From assembly GCA_903929315.1 (NCBI GenBank), contig CAIYUC010000137.1:1-43306 (forward strand): DNA of 43,306 nucleotides, given 5' to 3'. The DNA comes from an uncultured Bacteroidales bacterium (GTDB lineage: Bacteria > Bacteroidota > Bacteroidia > Bacteroidales > FEN-979). Both the position numbers and the translations under genes were made by a program. Under the pieces are notes generated by a model. It was not told the origin of the DNA, made no database searches, and saw only the letters and a list, made by a program, of their open reading frames with translations. Below, one piece after another: positions 35,863 to 43,306 of the stretch. The first letter of the stretch is position 1; every line of letters starts with the position of its first letter.

Positions 35863-37086
35863 TCATTCAAAAGCCTTAAGTGAAACCTTTATGATCTCCA
35901 CTGATTCACGTATCTGTGCTTCATTGATGATCAATGGCGGCGCAAAACGAATGATATGATCATGCGTTGGTTTTGCCAGTAAACCGTTGTCACGCATTTT
36001 CAGGCAAACGTCCCAGGCCGTTTTTCCATTCATAGGTTTTATAACAGCTGCGTTAAGCAGGCCTTTTCCCCGAACAAGTTCAATCATTGGAGAGTTGATA
36101 TTCTTTAATTCCTCCCTGAAGATCAATCCCATATTATATGCGTTCTCCGCCAATTTTTCTTCTTTTATGACTTCCAATGCAGCAATAGCTACTTTTCCGG
36201 CAATCGGGTTACCGCCAAAAGTGGATCCATGTTCGCCCGGTTTTATCGTCAGCATAACCGGATCGTCAGCCAATACGGCAGAAACAGGATAAACACCCCC
36301 TGACAAAGCTTTCCCGAGGATGAGAATATCCGGTTTAATGTTTTCCCAGTTGCATGCCAGTAATTTACCGGTCCTGCCGATTCCTGTCTGCACTTCATCG
36401 GCGATGAAAAGAACATTTTTTGATTTACATAAGTCAAACGCTTTTTTAAGATAACCCTCGTCCGGAACCATGACACCTGCTTCACCCTGGATCGGTTCAA
36501 CAAGAAAACCGGCAATTTCCGGATCATTTAATGCTTTTTCCAGTGCTTTCAGGTCATTGTAAGGAATGATCACAAAACCCGGTGTAAAGGGTCCGAATTC
36601 ATTACGGGCAACGGGATCTGTTGACATCGAAATGACAGAAATGGTGCGTCCGTGAAAATTATTCTCACAACATATGATCTTTGCCCTGTTTTCCGGGATA
36701 CCTTTTACTTTGTAAGCCCATTTACGGCAAAGTTTGAGTGCGGTTTCATCACCTTCAGCGCCCGTATTCATGGGAAGGACTTTGTCAAATCCGAAATATT
36801 CTGTCACAAATTTTTCATAAGTACCTAAAACATCATTATAAAAGGCCCGTGAGGTCAATTCAAGTATTCCAGCCTGCTGAACCAGGGCATTTACGATTTT
36901 CGGATGACAATGCCCCTGGTTGACTGCAGAATAGGCAGAAAGAAAATCATAATACCTTTTACCTTCTACATCCCACATAAAAACACCCTGCCCTTTTGCC
37001 AATACAACAGGCAGTGGATGATAGTTATGGGCTCCGTACCTGTCTTCGAGCTCTATCGCCATTTTTGAGGTCATTTTTTTTATCAT
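35863..37086 (-). CDS. rocD: Ornithine aminotransferase
   Basis: 407 residues of class-III PLP aminotransferase. The N-terminus [20 protein letters not shown] fits ornithine--oxo-acid transaminase. The PLP lysine is K259 ([10 protein letters not shown]), with D230-E-V-Q (FIADEVQTG), GEAG (201-204) and HGSTFGGNP later. At 109-118 the sequence is [10 protein letters not shown] where many family members have GAEAVETA. It converts ornithine and 2-oxoglutarate to glutamate semialdehyde and glutamate. Start taken at 37086; the ATG at codon 5 is an alternative. It lies 19 nt after a secreted-protein gene, so the two may share a transcript despite unrelated roles. Confidence 0.92.
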   Translation of the reverse strand: MIKKMTSKMAIELEDRYGAHNYHPLPVVLAKGQGVFMWDVEGKRYYDFLSAYSAVNQGHCHPKIVNALVQQAGILELTSRAFYNDVLGTYEKFVTEYFGFDKVLPMNTGAEGDETALKLCRKWAYKVKGIPENRAKIICCENNFHGRTISVISMSTDPVARNEFGPFTPGFVIIPYNDLKALEKALNDPEIAGFLVEPIQGEAGVMVPDEGYLKKAFDLCKSKNVLFIADEVQTGIGRTGKLLACNWENIKPDILILGKALSGGVYPVSAVLADDPVMLTIKPGEHGSTFGGNPIAGKVAIAALEVIKEEKLAENAYNMGLIFREELKNINSPMIELVRGKGLLNAAVIKPMNGKTAWDVCLKMRDNGLLAKPTHDHIIRFAPPLIINEAQIRESVEIIKVSLKAFE

Positions 37087-37105
37087 TTTTAAATCCTTTT
37101 AATTG

Positions 37106-38062
37106 TTATCTTTTGATTACGAAGGATCCCGTATTAATAACATCGATCCCGTTAGTCAATTTATAATAGTAGGTTCCTGATACAATATGGCTTACAGAAA
37201 CAGTGGTTTTTTTATCAGAAAGACTTAGTTTATCCATCATTTTTCCCTGAAGGTTATATACTTCAAGAATCCCATTATTTACTTTCCTGCTTAATTCAAT
37301 GGTCAGATTATCCACAGCCGGATCAGGATACATGTTGACTGTAACCTCCGGCATCAGCATCTGCTGAATACCCTCAGGATAAACCACCGATAGGTCATCG
37401 ATGTATAAAGTGCTTCCTGGCTGACCATGGCATCCGGTAAAGTTGGGGATACTGACTGCAGCACTTGATACTGTTAAAATCGTAAGGGAATCCGGTGACA
37501 GGTATAAATTGACAGGCCTGACGGGAATATCAAATTGGGTATAGCTTGTAACAGTCGCCTTGATAAGAGTATCTCCATATGCAATGGTATCCCTGTGATG
37601 AGTTGCTGTATTATAATGTGATACCAGGGCAGCAAATTTACATGAATCACCGTTCACCGGATAATATTTAAACCACCCTGTGAAATATTTCGGATCACAT
37701 CCGTACGGGCATGGTTTTCCCAGTTTAATTGTACTTTGGGTAATTAACAATTTTGTGTCTCCCATCATTCCGGGGATAAAAATGGGAAGGCTTGGGTAAT
37801 TCTTTGAAACCAACCTGATAGCATATGTGCCGCTATGGTTGTCGGTAGTTCTGTATGCAGTGATAGGTCCTGGATTCTGAGGGACCCAGGCAAGTTCATT
37901 AAGTGTGGCAAAAAAATCACCCCCAGGTATCCAATAAGTTGAATCAGGTCCACTACCCTGAACCTCCACCCAATTTTCAAAATCACCATTAGGAAGAACC
38001 ACCTGGCTGAATGCTGGTCTTACTAAAAGTAGCAAAAAAATAAAAAGTAGTTGTTTTTTCAT
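37106..38062 (-). CDS. Secreted T9SS type A protein with a PCMD-like domain
   Basis: 318 residues. Signal peptide about 1-19 (ending AFSQ). The N-terminal part resembles the PCMD / carbohydrate-associated beta-sandwich of Bacteroidota surface proteins: LPNGDFENWVEVQG, then YWIPGGDFFATLNEL, GTYAIRLVSKN, and FTGWFKYYPVNGDSC. The second half ends in a type A sorting domain (VTVNMYPDPAVDNL...VINTGSFVIKR). PCMD means a putative carbohydrate domain; binding to a sugar is not shown. It starts 27 nt after the TonB receptor and ends 19 nt before rocD on the same strand. Confidence 0.75.
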   Translation of the reverse strand: MKKQLLFIFLLLLVRPAFSQVVLPNGDFENWVEVQGSGPDSTYWIPGGDFFATLNELAWVPQNPGPITAYRTTDNHSGTYAIRLVSKNYPSLPIFIPGMMGDTKLLITQSTIKLGKPCPYGCDPKYFTGWFKYYPVNGDSCKFAALVSHYNTATHHRDTIAYGDTLIKATVTSYTQFDIPVRPVNLYLSPDSLTILTVSSAAVSIPNFTGCHGQPGSTLYIDDLSVVYPEGIQQMLMPEVTVNMYPDPAVDNLTIELSRKVNNGILEVYNLQGKMMDKLSLSDKKTTVSVSHIVSGTYYYKLTNGIDVINTGSFVIKR

Positions 38063-38089
38063 TATGAATGGTATTTAGCGTTTTAAATA

Positions 38090-40495
38090 TTAGATTTTAT
38101 AAACTATCTGTATTGAAGTTGACCTGGGCGATTCCATAGTTAAAGGACGAAGTGAATATTCCGTATTCAGCAGATTATTGACGACCAGAGAAAATTTGAA
38201 ATCTTTTAAAAGATAGCTGATCCTGCAATCATATACTGTTGTGCCCGTGTGATGATCCTCCCTGTATTTTGTAATTCCTGTGGCGAAAAAGGTTGGTTTA
38301 TCATAATCAAGAAAGAATTGATCAATATTCTTCATGAAACCATAATAACGGATACTAAACCCGGTAGAAAATCTTTTATAGGTTAATTCTGCATTGGCTT
38401 TCACCAAACTCTGGATCCTGTATTTAAGAATGTGCCCGTTTGTATCGGAGGATGATTTAAGATAGGTGTTGTAATCGTTTGGATTGTTTGATTTATAGAA
38501 TTGATAGTTAGGATCAGTGGATTGTGGTACAGAATAGGAATATCCAAATAGCAGATTTAATCCGAGATTATGAGCAATTTCTCCTTCTCCTGCTAAAGTC
38601 AGCTCTACTCCATATATCCGGGCCGGTCCTGTATTGAAGAATTTAAAACCTGCATTTTTTGTAAAATCAGGACTATGTCCCCACAATCCAAAATTGAATT
38701 CCACATAATTATCATAATCCTCCAGGAAACCGGCCACATCGGCAATACCCACAAAATTACCAATCTTATATACCTGTTTGAAACCTACTTCACTGTTCAG
38801 ACAGGTTTCCGATTTCAGATCAGGATTCGGATAAAAACCATACTGTCCGGAACCTGTCGTAATGTACCGTTCACCTATGCTGGGAAACCGGTAACCTTGG
38901 CCCAGGGATGCCCTGAAAAAGCTACTCCTTCCAACCTGAAGGTTAGCGCCAGCCCGGAATACAGGTTTGCTGTCATAATAATGTGCAACATTAAAATATT
39001 CCCATCTTCCACCTACAAGCACTGTTAGTCTTTGAAAAAATTTCTTTTCGAATTGTGCATAGACCGCAAAGTTTTCCGAACTGAATTTTCCGGTTTGACC
39101 CGTATTTGAAGTACTGTCCGGTGAAAGAACACCACTGAATACCTGGCCATGTGACCATACATAAGAATTCATAACCCCTAAAACCAGAATCAGATTCTCC
39201 ATCTTCCTGAATTTCTTCTGATACTGGTATTCATCATACAATGTAGAACTAAAAGAAGATTGATTATTTGTTGCATTAGAGTTATCATAAAAAAATCTGT
39301 TCTTGAAGGTATGAATGCTCCCTTCTTTACCATAATAAGTGACAAAGGGGTCAATATAAAAAGAATAGTCCTTGAAGTTTGTTATTGCCCCCGGATAGGG
39401 CCGGTAGATATTTGTATCCGCGTTATACCAGAAATAGGTATCTGCACTTTTTTCATACATCAGATTACCGTTAATCCCATAGCTAAGACCTTCGATATTT
39501 CTTGACCGGACCCTTGTGTTGAAATTAACTTTTACCCGTTGATCGAAATTCCCGGTATTTATCACACTATCGGGTAATTTTGCCTGTTGAGGAACAGGGC
39601 CTATATATCCCTGATCGTTAAAATAATTGGCTCCAATACAAAAATCAAAATTCTCTATTTTCTGGGAATGTGAAAAACTTACTCCATATTGCAAGGGATT
39701 CGAACCGGTCCAGGGAGTATCATATTTTCGATTGGGTTTGCTGTACATGCCCGAAAAAATAGTCACATTTGTCATCGGCTCTTCCTTGGGCCATGCAGTA
39801 CGTACATTGATTGCTCCATTCAATGCCGAAGAACCATAGAGCACGGAGGATGCTCCTTTTACCACTTCGATCTGGTCTATATCATTGATTGGCAGGAAGC
39901 TCCAAACCGGCCTGCCGGCATCGCCCCGGAGGATGGGTATCCCGTCTACCAGGACCATAACCCTGCTTCCAAGACCTGAACTAAAGCCGCTTCCTGCACG
40001 AATTTGCGGTTCATTATCAATCACTGCAACACCCGGAACCTGCTCAATGGCTTTATCTACCGTCTGAATATTGGCATCCTGGACCAGGTTAGGTTTAAGA
40101 ACTTCGATGGAAGAAATCGATTCCTGAATTCTTTGTGCATATTTAGAGGCCGAAACGACTACGGTATTCAATTCTTTTGACGAACTTTTGAGTGAAACAT
40201 CCATGACATGGATATTCTTGTCAGTTATGGTTACCAGCTTCTCGAGTTTTTCATACCCTATGGAGGAAAATACCAATGTATACTGCCCCGGATGAAATTC
40301 AAGCTGAAATCTGCCGGCACTATCGGTGAATGTTCCTATATTCTGGTTCTTCACCCCAATATTTACATATGGTAAAGGTTCTTGTGTCCTTTCAGCTGTC
40401 ACCTTTCCCCTGATCACTGCAACCTGCGCAAAATTAATTGAGGAAATGCAAAGAAATAGACTGAAAAGAGCAACTTTTCTCACAAAAAAATCCAT
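38090..40495 (-). CDS. TonB-dependent receptor
   Basis: 801 residues from the ATG at 40495 (MDFFVRKVALF), which opens a signal peptide (about 1-23). The frame extends 15 codons upstream but through a promoter box. A carboxypeptidase-regulatory-like domain (about 25-105, VIRGKVTAERTQEPLPYVNI) precedes the plug (VDKAIEQVPGVAV, then INDIDQIEVVKGASSVLYGS, then LNGAINVRT), and a beta-barrel with GVELTLAGEG and LNTEYSLRP motifs. This arrangement resembles vitamin-B12/siderophore-type receptors of the phylum more than SusC, but the substrate is unknown. It is 42 nt downstream of ubiD on the same strand and has its own promoter candidate. Confidence 0.88.
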   Translation of the reverse strand: MDFFVRKVALFSLFLCISSINFAQVAVIRGKVTAERTQEPLPYVNIGVKNQNIGTFTDSAGRFQLEFHPGQYTLVFSSIGYEKLEKLVTITDKNIHVMDVSLKSSSKELNTVVVSASKYAQRIQESISSIEVLKPNLVQDANIQTVDKAIEQVPGVAVIDNEPQIRAGSGFSSGLGSRVMVLVDGIPILRGDAGRPVWSFLPINDIDQIEVVKGASSVLYGSSALNGAINVRTAWPKEEPMTNVTIFSGMYSKPNRKYDTPWTGSNPLQYGVSFSHSQKIENFDFCIGANYFNDQGYIGPVPQQAKLPDSVINTGNFDQRVKVNFNTRVRSRNIEGLSYGINGNLMYEKSADTYFWYNADTNIYRPYPGAITNFKDYSFYIDPFVTYYGKEGSIHTFKNRFFYDNSNATNNQSSFSSTLYDEYQYQKKFRKMENLILVLGVMNSYVWSHGQVFSGVLSPDSTSNTGQTGKFSSENFAVYAQFEKKFFQRLTVLVGGRWEYFNVAHYYDSKPVFRAGANLQVGRSSFFRASLGQGYRFPSIGERYITTGSGQYGFYPNPDLKSETCLNSEVGFKQVYKIGNFVGIADVAGFLEDYDNYVEFNFGLWGHSPDFTKNAGFKFFNTGPARIYGVELTLAGEGEIAHNLGLNLLFGYSYSVPQSTDPNYQFYKSNNPNDYNTYLKSSSDTNGHILKYRIQSLVKANAELTYKRFSTGFSIRYYGFMKNIDQFFLDYDKPTFFATGITKYREDHHTGTTVYDCRISYLLKDFKFSLVVNNLLNTEYSLRPLTMESPRSTSIQIVYKI

Positions 40496-40516
40496 ATGAC
40501 GGTGGGTAAATTTTAG

Positions 40517-40524
40517 CAAAATTA
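40517..40524 (-). promoter_or_regulatory. Candidate -7 box for the TonB-dependent receptor
   Basis: On the - strand, TAATTTTG matches TAnnTTTG, 21 nt upstream of the ATG at 40495. It falls between the ubiD stop and this gene, so it could give independent expression. Confidence 0.45.
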
Positions 40525-40536
40525 AGTAATAATTTA

Positions 40537-42447
40537 TCAAATTACTTCATTTTGTTTTGTAACGGACCCATTATTGATCACCAATGATCTGTATTTCAAT
40601 GATGGAGAAGGGATAAAATCGCCGAGTCCCAGAACCGGCCATTTTTCATTTACTTTATTTATTGTCTCATCATCCATAATGATGACATTTGGCCATTCCC
40701 GTTCAAATTGATCAACCTTCAGGTTTTTTTTTGTCCCGTCAATAAACAAAGTTGGATAAACTATTTCATTCACCTTGACGAAGAAACAATCACGCATCGG
40801 ATCGATGTTGTTGCCACAAACCCAAACTACATCATGGATATTGAAAATATCGACATTGGAATCCAGGAACAGGATGAATTTAAATCCTTTTATTCCATTT
40901 TGCTGAACAGACTTTCTGCTTATTTCGTTTATTTGTCCGGGACGGGATTTGTTCACGGCAATTATTAGAACAGAAATTCCTTGTGATGCAAGAGAATCAT
41001 TTATTTTATCAATCTCAGGAAATTCCTTTTTCAGGTATGAAATATCAACTAATGGTTTTTCATTATTTTGCTGACTTTTTTGCACTTCAGAAAAAAGTTT
41101 TTTGGTGGCATCGATCCCCATTTTACTCCCAAAAGCATACTGCCGGCTGGAATGATCCAGGATATCTACAACTCCTTTGATAAAATGAATATCCTGAGCA
41201 GGATCAACATTCCCGCATACAACTTTTGCTACTTCAGCATAATTATGGACATTTATATCTTTGTCCAGGATAATCATCACCTTGTTGAACATCATTTGTC
41301 CTGCCCCCCATAATGTATTCATCACTTTTAGTCCTTGACCCGGAAAGGATTTTTCCATACTGATCAGGGCGAGGTTATGAAAAACACCTTCGACGGGCAT
41401 ATCCATGTCAACCAGTTCCTGCATCAGAGTATTTCTCAGAAGTAAAAGAAAAATTCGTTCGGTGGCTTTTCCAATCCAGCCGTCTTCCATCGGCGGGATC
41501 CCTACAATGGTTGCGGGGTAGATAGCATTTCTGCGGTGTGTAATACAGGTTATATGAAACCTGGGGAAATAGTCAGCAAGGGAATAAAATCCTGTATGAT
41601 CCCCAAAAGGTCCTTCACGAAAAAGGTTCTCTCCGGGGTCAATATAACCTTCCAATACAAAATCCGCATCTGCCGGTATTGCAAGGTTGTTTGTCAGACA
41701 TTTTACAAGTTCCACTTTTTTCTTACGTAGAAAACCAGCAAAGAGATATTCATCCAGGTTTTCAGGAAGTGGCGCCGTGGCAACATACGTATATATTGGA
41801 TCTCCTCCCAAAGTAACAGCTATTGGCATCCGCTCATTACGATCCTTATATTTTAAAAAATGATGGGCTGATCCTTTGTGAAGATGCCAATGCATACCTG
41901 TTGATTCAGAATCAAATACCTGCATCCGGTACATTCCAACATTCCGGATGCCTGTTTCAGGATCTTTTGTATGTACTACAGGTAAAGTAATAAACGGACC
42001 ACCATCTCCAGGCCAGCAAGTCAGGACAGGTAGTTTTGAAAGATCAGGATTTGTCATGACGACTTCCTGGCAACTTCCTTTACCACGAATGACTCTTGGC
42101 ATCCAGGATGATAATTTTTGAAGGGTTGGAAGGATTTTTAATTTGTCAACAAAACGTTTCTCGGATGATAATAATTTCTTCAGAAGAGAATCGATTTCTG
42201 CACCGCCTTCATCCAGGTTCTTCAATCCCAATGCCATGCTCATGCGTTTCTCTGAACCGAATGCATTGATCAGCACGGGGAATGCAGTACCATTATTCTC
42301 AAATAGCAAGGCTTTTCCATTATTTTTAACAATACGATCCGTGATTTCGGTCATCTCAAGTCTCGGTGAAACAAATTCTTTCACACGTGTGAGTTCACCC
42401 GCTGATTCCAATCTGGAAACAAAATGGGCAAGGGTGTTGTTTGACAT
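40537..42447 (-). CDS. UbiD-family decarboxylase (menaquinone-type)
   Basis: 636 residues. The catalytic triad of the UbiD fold is present: R174 (VGMYRMQVFD), E278 (FREGPFGDHTG) and D283, the last conservative for the usual Glu. Further motifs: PVLTCWPGDGGPF, HWHLHKGSAHH, GIPPMEDGWIGKATE and GQGLKVMNTLWGAG. The enzyme uses prenylated FMN made by UbiX to decarboxylate aromatic acids. The long form fits the menaquinone biosynthesis decarboxylases of Bacteroidota, but other aromatic substrates are possible. No ubiX or mqn gene is nearby. It follows ccmE on the same strand, where ccmF would be expected. Confidence 0.85.
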   Translation of the reverse strand: MSNNTLAHFVSRLESAGELTRVKEFVSPRLEMTEITDRIVKNNGKALLFENNGTAFPVLINAFGSEKRMSMALGLKNLDEGGAEIDSLLKKLLSSEKRFVDKLKILPTLQKLSSWMPRVIRGKGSCQEVVMTNPDLSKLPVLTCWPGDGGPFITLPVVHTKDPETGIRNVGMYRMQVFDSESTGMHWHLHKGSAHHFLKYKDRNERMPIAVTLGGDPIYTYVATAPLPENLDEYLFAGFLRKKKVELVKCLTNNLAIPADADFVLEGYIDPGENLFREGPFGDHTGFYSLADYFPRFHITCITHRRNAIYPATIVGIPPMEDGWIGKATERIFLLLLRNTLMQELVDMDMPVEGVFHNLALISMEKSFPGQGLKVMNTLWGAGQMMFNKVMIILDKDINVHNYAEVAKVVCGNVDPAQDIHFIKGVVDILDHSSRQYAFGSKMGIDATKKLFSEVQKSQQNNEKPLVDISYLKKEFPEIDKINDSLASQGISVLIIAVNKSRPGQINEISRKSVQQNGIKGFKFILFLDSNVDIFNIHDVVWVCGNNIDPMRDCFFVKVNEIVYPTLFIDGTKKNLKVDQFEREWPNVIIMDDETINKVNEKWPVLGLGDFIPSPSLKYRSLVINNGSVTKQNEVI

Positions 42448-42493
42448 ATACTTAACCTGGCTGAACTCAACAAGTTATTCGTCTAACCTACAC

Positions 42494-42542
42494 CTCATCC
42501 CCTTCGCCCCCTCTCCTGGAGGAGAGGGGGACGGGGGGTGAG
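42494..42542. repeat. GC-rich intergenic hairpin between ubiD and ccmE
   Basis: A perfect 10-bp inner stem (CCCCCTCTCC 42507-42516 with GGAGAGGGGG 42521-42530), loop TGGA, with outer arms CTCATCCCC and GGGGTGAG. Far more GC-rich than the surroundings. It lies in the 100-nt gap on the common strand of ccmE and ubiD and may be a mobile-type extragenic palindrome or a terminator-like stop for the ccm transcript, though no T tract follows. Confidence 0.65.
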
Positions 42543-42547
42543 GCTGA

Positions 42548-42952
42548 TTAAAACTTCTTCGTCCCAAACTTTGACGGGGTTTTGTCGGCATTATATTTGG
42601 ACGGGCATTTCAGTAATAAACCCGTTGCTTTGAATTCTTCCCCTTTCATTGTCCCGATGACTACAACTTTCTCTGATTTTTCAAAATCCTGCGGCTTTGA
42701 ATTATTGTAGATTACTTTTCTTTCTATTCCTTTATCATCGATAAGGAAAAAGGTGAATTGATTTGCATTTTTTTGTGCATCATATTCAACGGGTTTATTC
42801 TTATCCAGTTTACCTATGATATGAAATTCCTTGTCCGGTTTTTTACCGGCTTCCTTGAAATCGGAATAGGTGCTTGCATCTGATAATGTTGTAATAATTA
42901 TGCCAACAGCGATAACCAGCACAAGAATTATAATGATATGTATTGTTTTCAT
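42548..42952 (-). CDS. ccmE: Cytochrome c maturation protein CcmE, Cys-type variant
   Basis: 134 residues. One N-terminal membrane anchor (about 5-22) precedes an OB-fold periplasmic domain (FHIIGKLDKNKPVEY, then FTFFLIDDKG, then VVVIGTMKGEEFKATGLLLKCPSKY). CcmE is the heme chaperone that takes heme from CcmC and passes it to CcmF. The heme-binding residue is usually His in HxxxY; here it is C116 in CPSKY (CxxxY), as in the known Cys variants of system I in archaea and some bacteria. The ATG overlaps the ccmD stop (ATGA). Confidence 0.88.
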   Translation of the reverse strand: MKTIHIIIILVLVIAVGIIITTLSDASTYSDFKEAGKKPDKEFHIIGKLDKNKPVEYDAQKNANQFTFFLIDDKGIERKVIYNNSKPQDFEKSEKVVVIGTMKGEEFKATGLLLKCPSKYNADKTPSKFGTKKF

Positions 42953-43089
42953 TCAGGTTGATTCTTTTCTTTTAATTGCTTTTCAATTTTCCTGATTTTA
43001 CGGTCAAGAATAAAAAGATAAATATATATGCCAAACATAATCACTGCAAGGATAGTGATGACGATAAACATTTTTTCATTTGATTCCAT
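42949..43089 (-). CDS. ccmD: CcmD-like small membrane protein
   Basis: A 46-residue frame between ccmC and ccmE. One hydrophobic segment (MFIVITILAVIMFGIYIYLF) is followed by a basic, charged C-terminal helix (LDRKIRKIEKQLKEKNQPE). This size, topology and place match CcmD, the small protein that helps release holo-CcmE. The start overlaps the end of ccmC by 14 nt and the stop overlaps the ccmE start in ATGA, supporting tight coupling. Confidence 0.8.
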   Translation of the reverse strand: MESNEKMFIVITILAVIMFGIYIYLFILDRKIRKIEKQLKEKNQPE

Positions 43090-43306
43090 TTTCTCTGCTT
43101 TCGATTTTTATTTTTAGTTCATGGATTTTTACTTTGATCTGCCAGATCCAACATCCCAGGAGGATCCAACCGATCATCGCAGGGTAGAAAACCACTCTCA
43201 TCATCGGATCCAATTCCATCGGAAGAACGGGATTTCCTTTCCCTTTGCCTGCAGGGTGCACTGATTCCTGTAATCTCGGGAGTATCAGCAGAAATATGAT
43301 CAGCAA
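43076..43306 (-). CDS. ccmC: Heme exporter/cytochrome c maturation protein CcmC (partial)
   Basis: Only the last 76 residues are in the window; the frame runs open through the right edge, so no start is present. The visible part includes a transmembrane end, a periplasmic loop (LQESVHPAGKGKGNPVLP), a segment (LDPMMRVVFYPAMIGWILLGCWIW) matching the last CcmC transmembrane helix, and a basic cytoplasmic tail. CcmC places heme on CcmE. It is the first ccm gene seen of the ccmC-D-E run. Confidence 0.75.
   Translation of the reverse strand: MLIIFLLILPRLQESVHPAGKGKGNPVLPMELDPMMRVVFYPAMIGWILLGCWIWQIKVKIHELKIKIESRENGIK

Overview
The window looks like a chromosomal piece of a Bacteroidota genome, probably an environmental Bacteroidales-like lineage. 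The signs are several type IX secretion (T9SS) C-terminal sorting domains of both type A and type B, TonB-dependent receptors with an N-terminal carboxypeptidase-regulatory-like domain, a PID-CTERM-type small protein, TAnnTTTG-type promoter boxes, weak or absent Shine-Dalgarno sites, and the gene orders rimP-nusA-infB, fur-purA next to relA/spoT, phoH-purC, and cinA near rpmB. I found no rRNA, tRNA, CRISPR array, integrase, transposase gene or phage gene. No intergenic stretch exceeds about 300 bases.

Region 1 (1-8.5 kb, + strand) is a cluster of secreted surface proteins. Four consecutive large proteins carry cohesin-like beta-sandwich domains; two also carry the same carboxypeptidase-regulatory-like plus dockerin-like module, and three end in T9SS sorting domains. 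A 72-residue PID-CTERM-like protein and a PepSY-like secreted protein follow. The unusual part of the window is this combination of cohesin-like and dockerin-like modules in one cluster, with one multi-cohesin/dockerin protein that has no sorting domain.

Region 2 (8.5-10.2 kb) is a repeat-rich patch: an exported 1-Cys peroxiredoxin (- strand), a GxxExxY-family PD-(D/E)XK protein with a characteristic leader, and palindromic intergenic repeats that recur at 23.9 and 30.7 kb. The GxxExxY leader recurs without its gene at 26.8 kb.

Region 3 (10.2-24 kb) is core information processing and metabolism: rimP-nusA-infB behind a clear promoter and a terminator-like leader hairpin; convergent purA, fur and relA/spoT on the - strand; a type B gliding-associated surface protein; and lepA, which appears to be transcribed leaderless.

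Region 4 (24-32.6 kb) holds a beta-barrel protein, a T9SS cargo protein, a SAM hydroxide adenosyltransferase divergent from phoH-purC, a SirB1-like transglutaminase-fold protein, cinA and rpmB. The rpmG that usually follows rpmB in this phylum is absent.

Region 5 (32.6-43.3 kb) has a small secreted protein translationally coupled to a TonB-dependent receptor, then a long - strand run: ccmC (partial)-ccmD-ccmE, a UbiD-family decarboxylase, a second TonB-dependent receptor, a T9SS cargo protein and ornithine aminotransferase. CcmE has Cys in place of the usual heme-binding His (CxxxY). All function calls come from reading motifs by eye; no database search was run.
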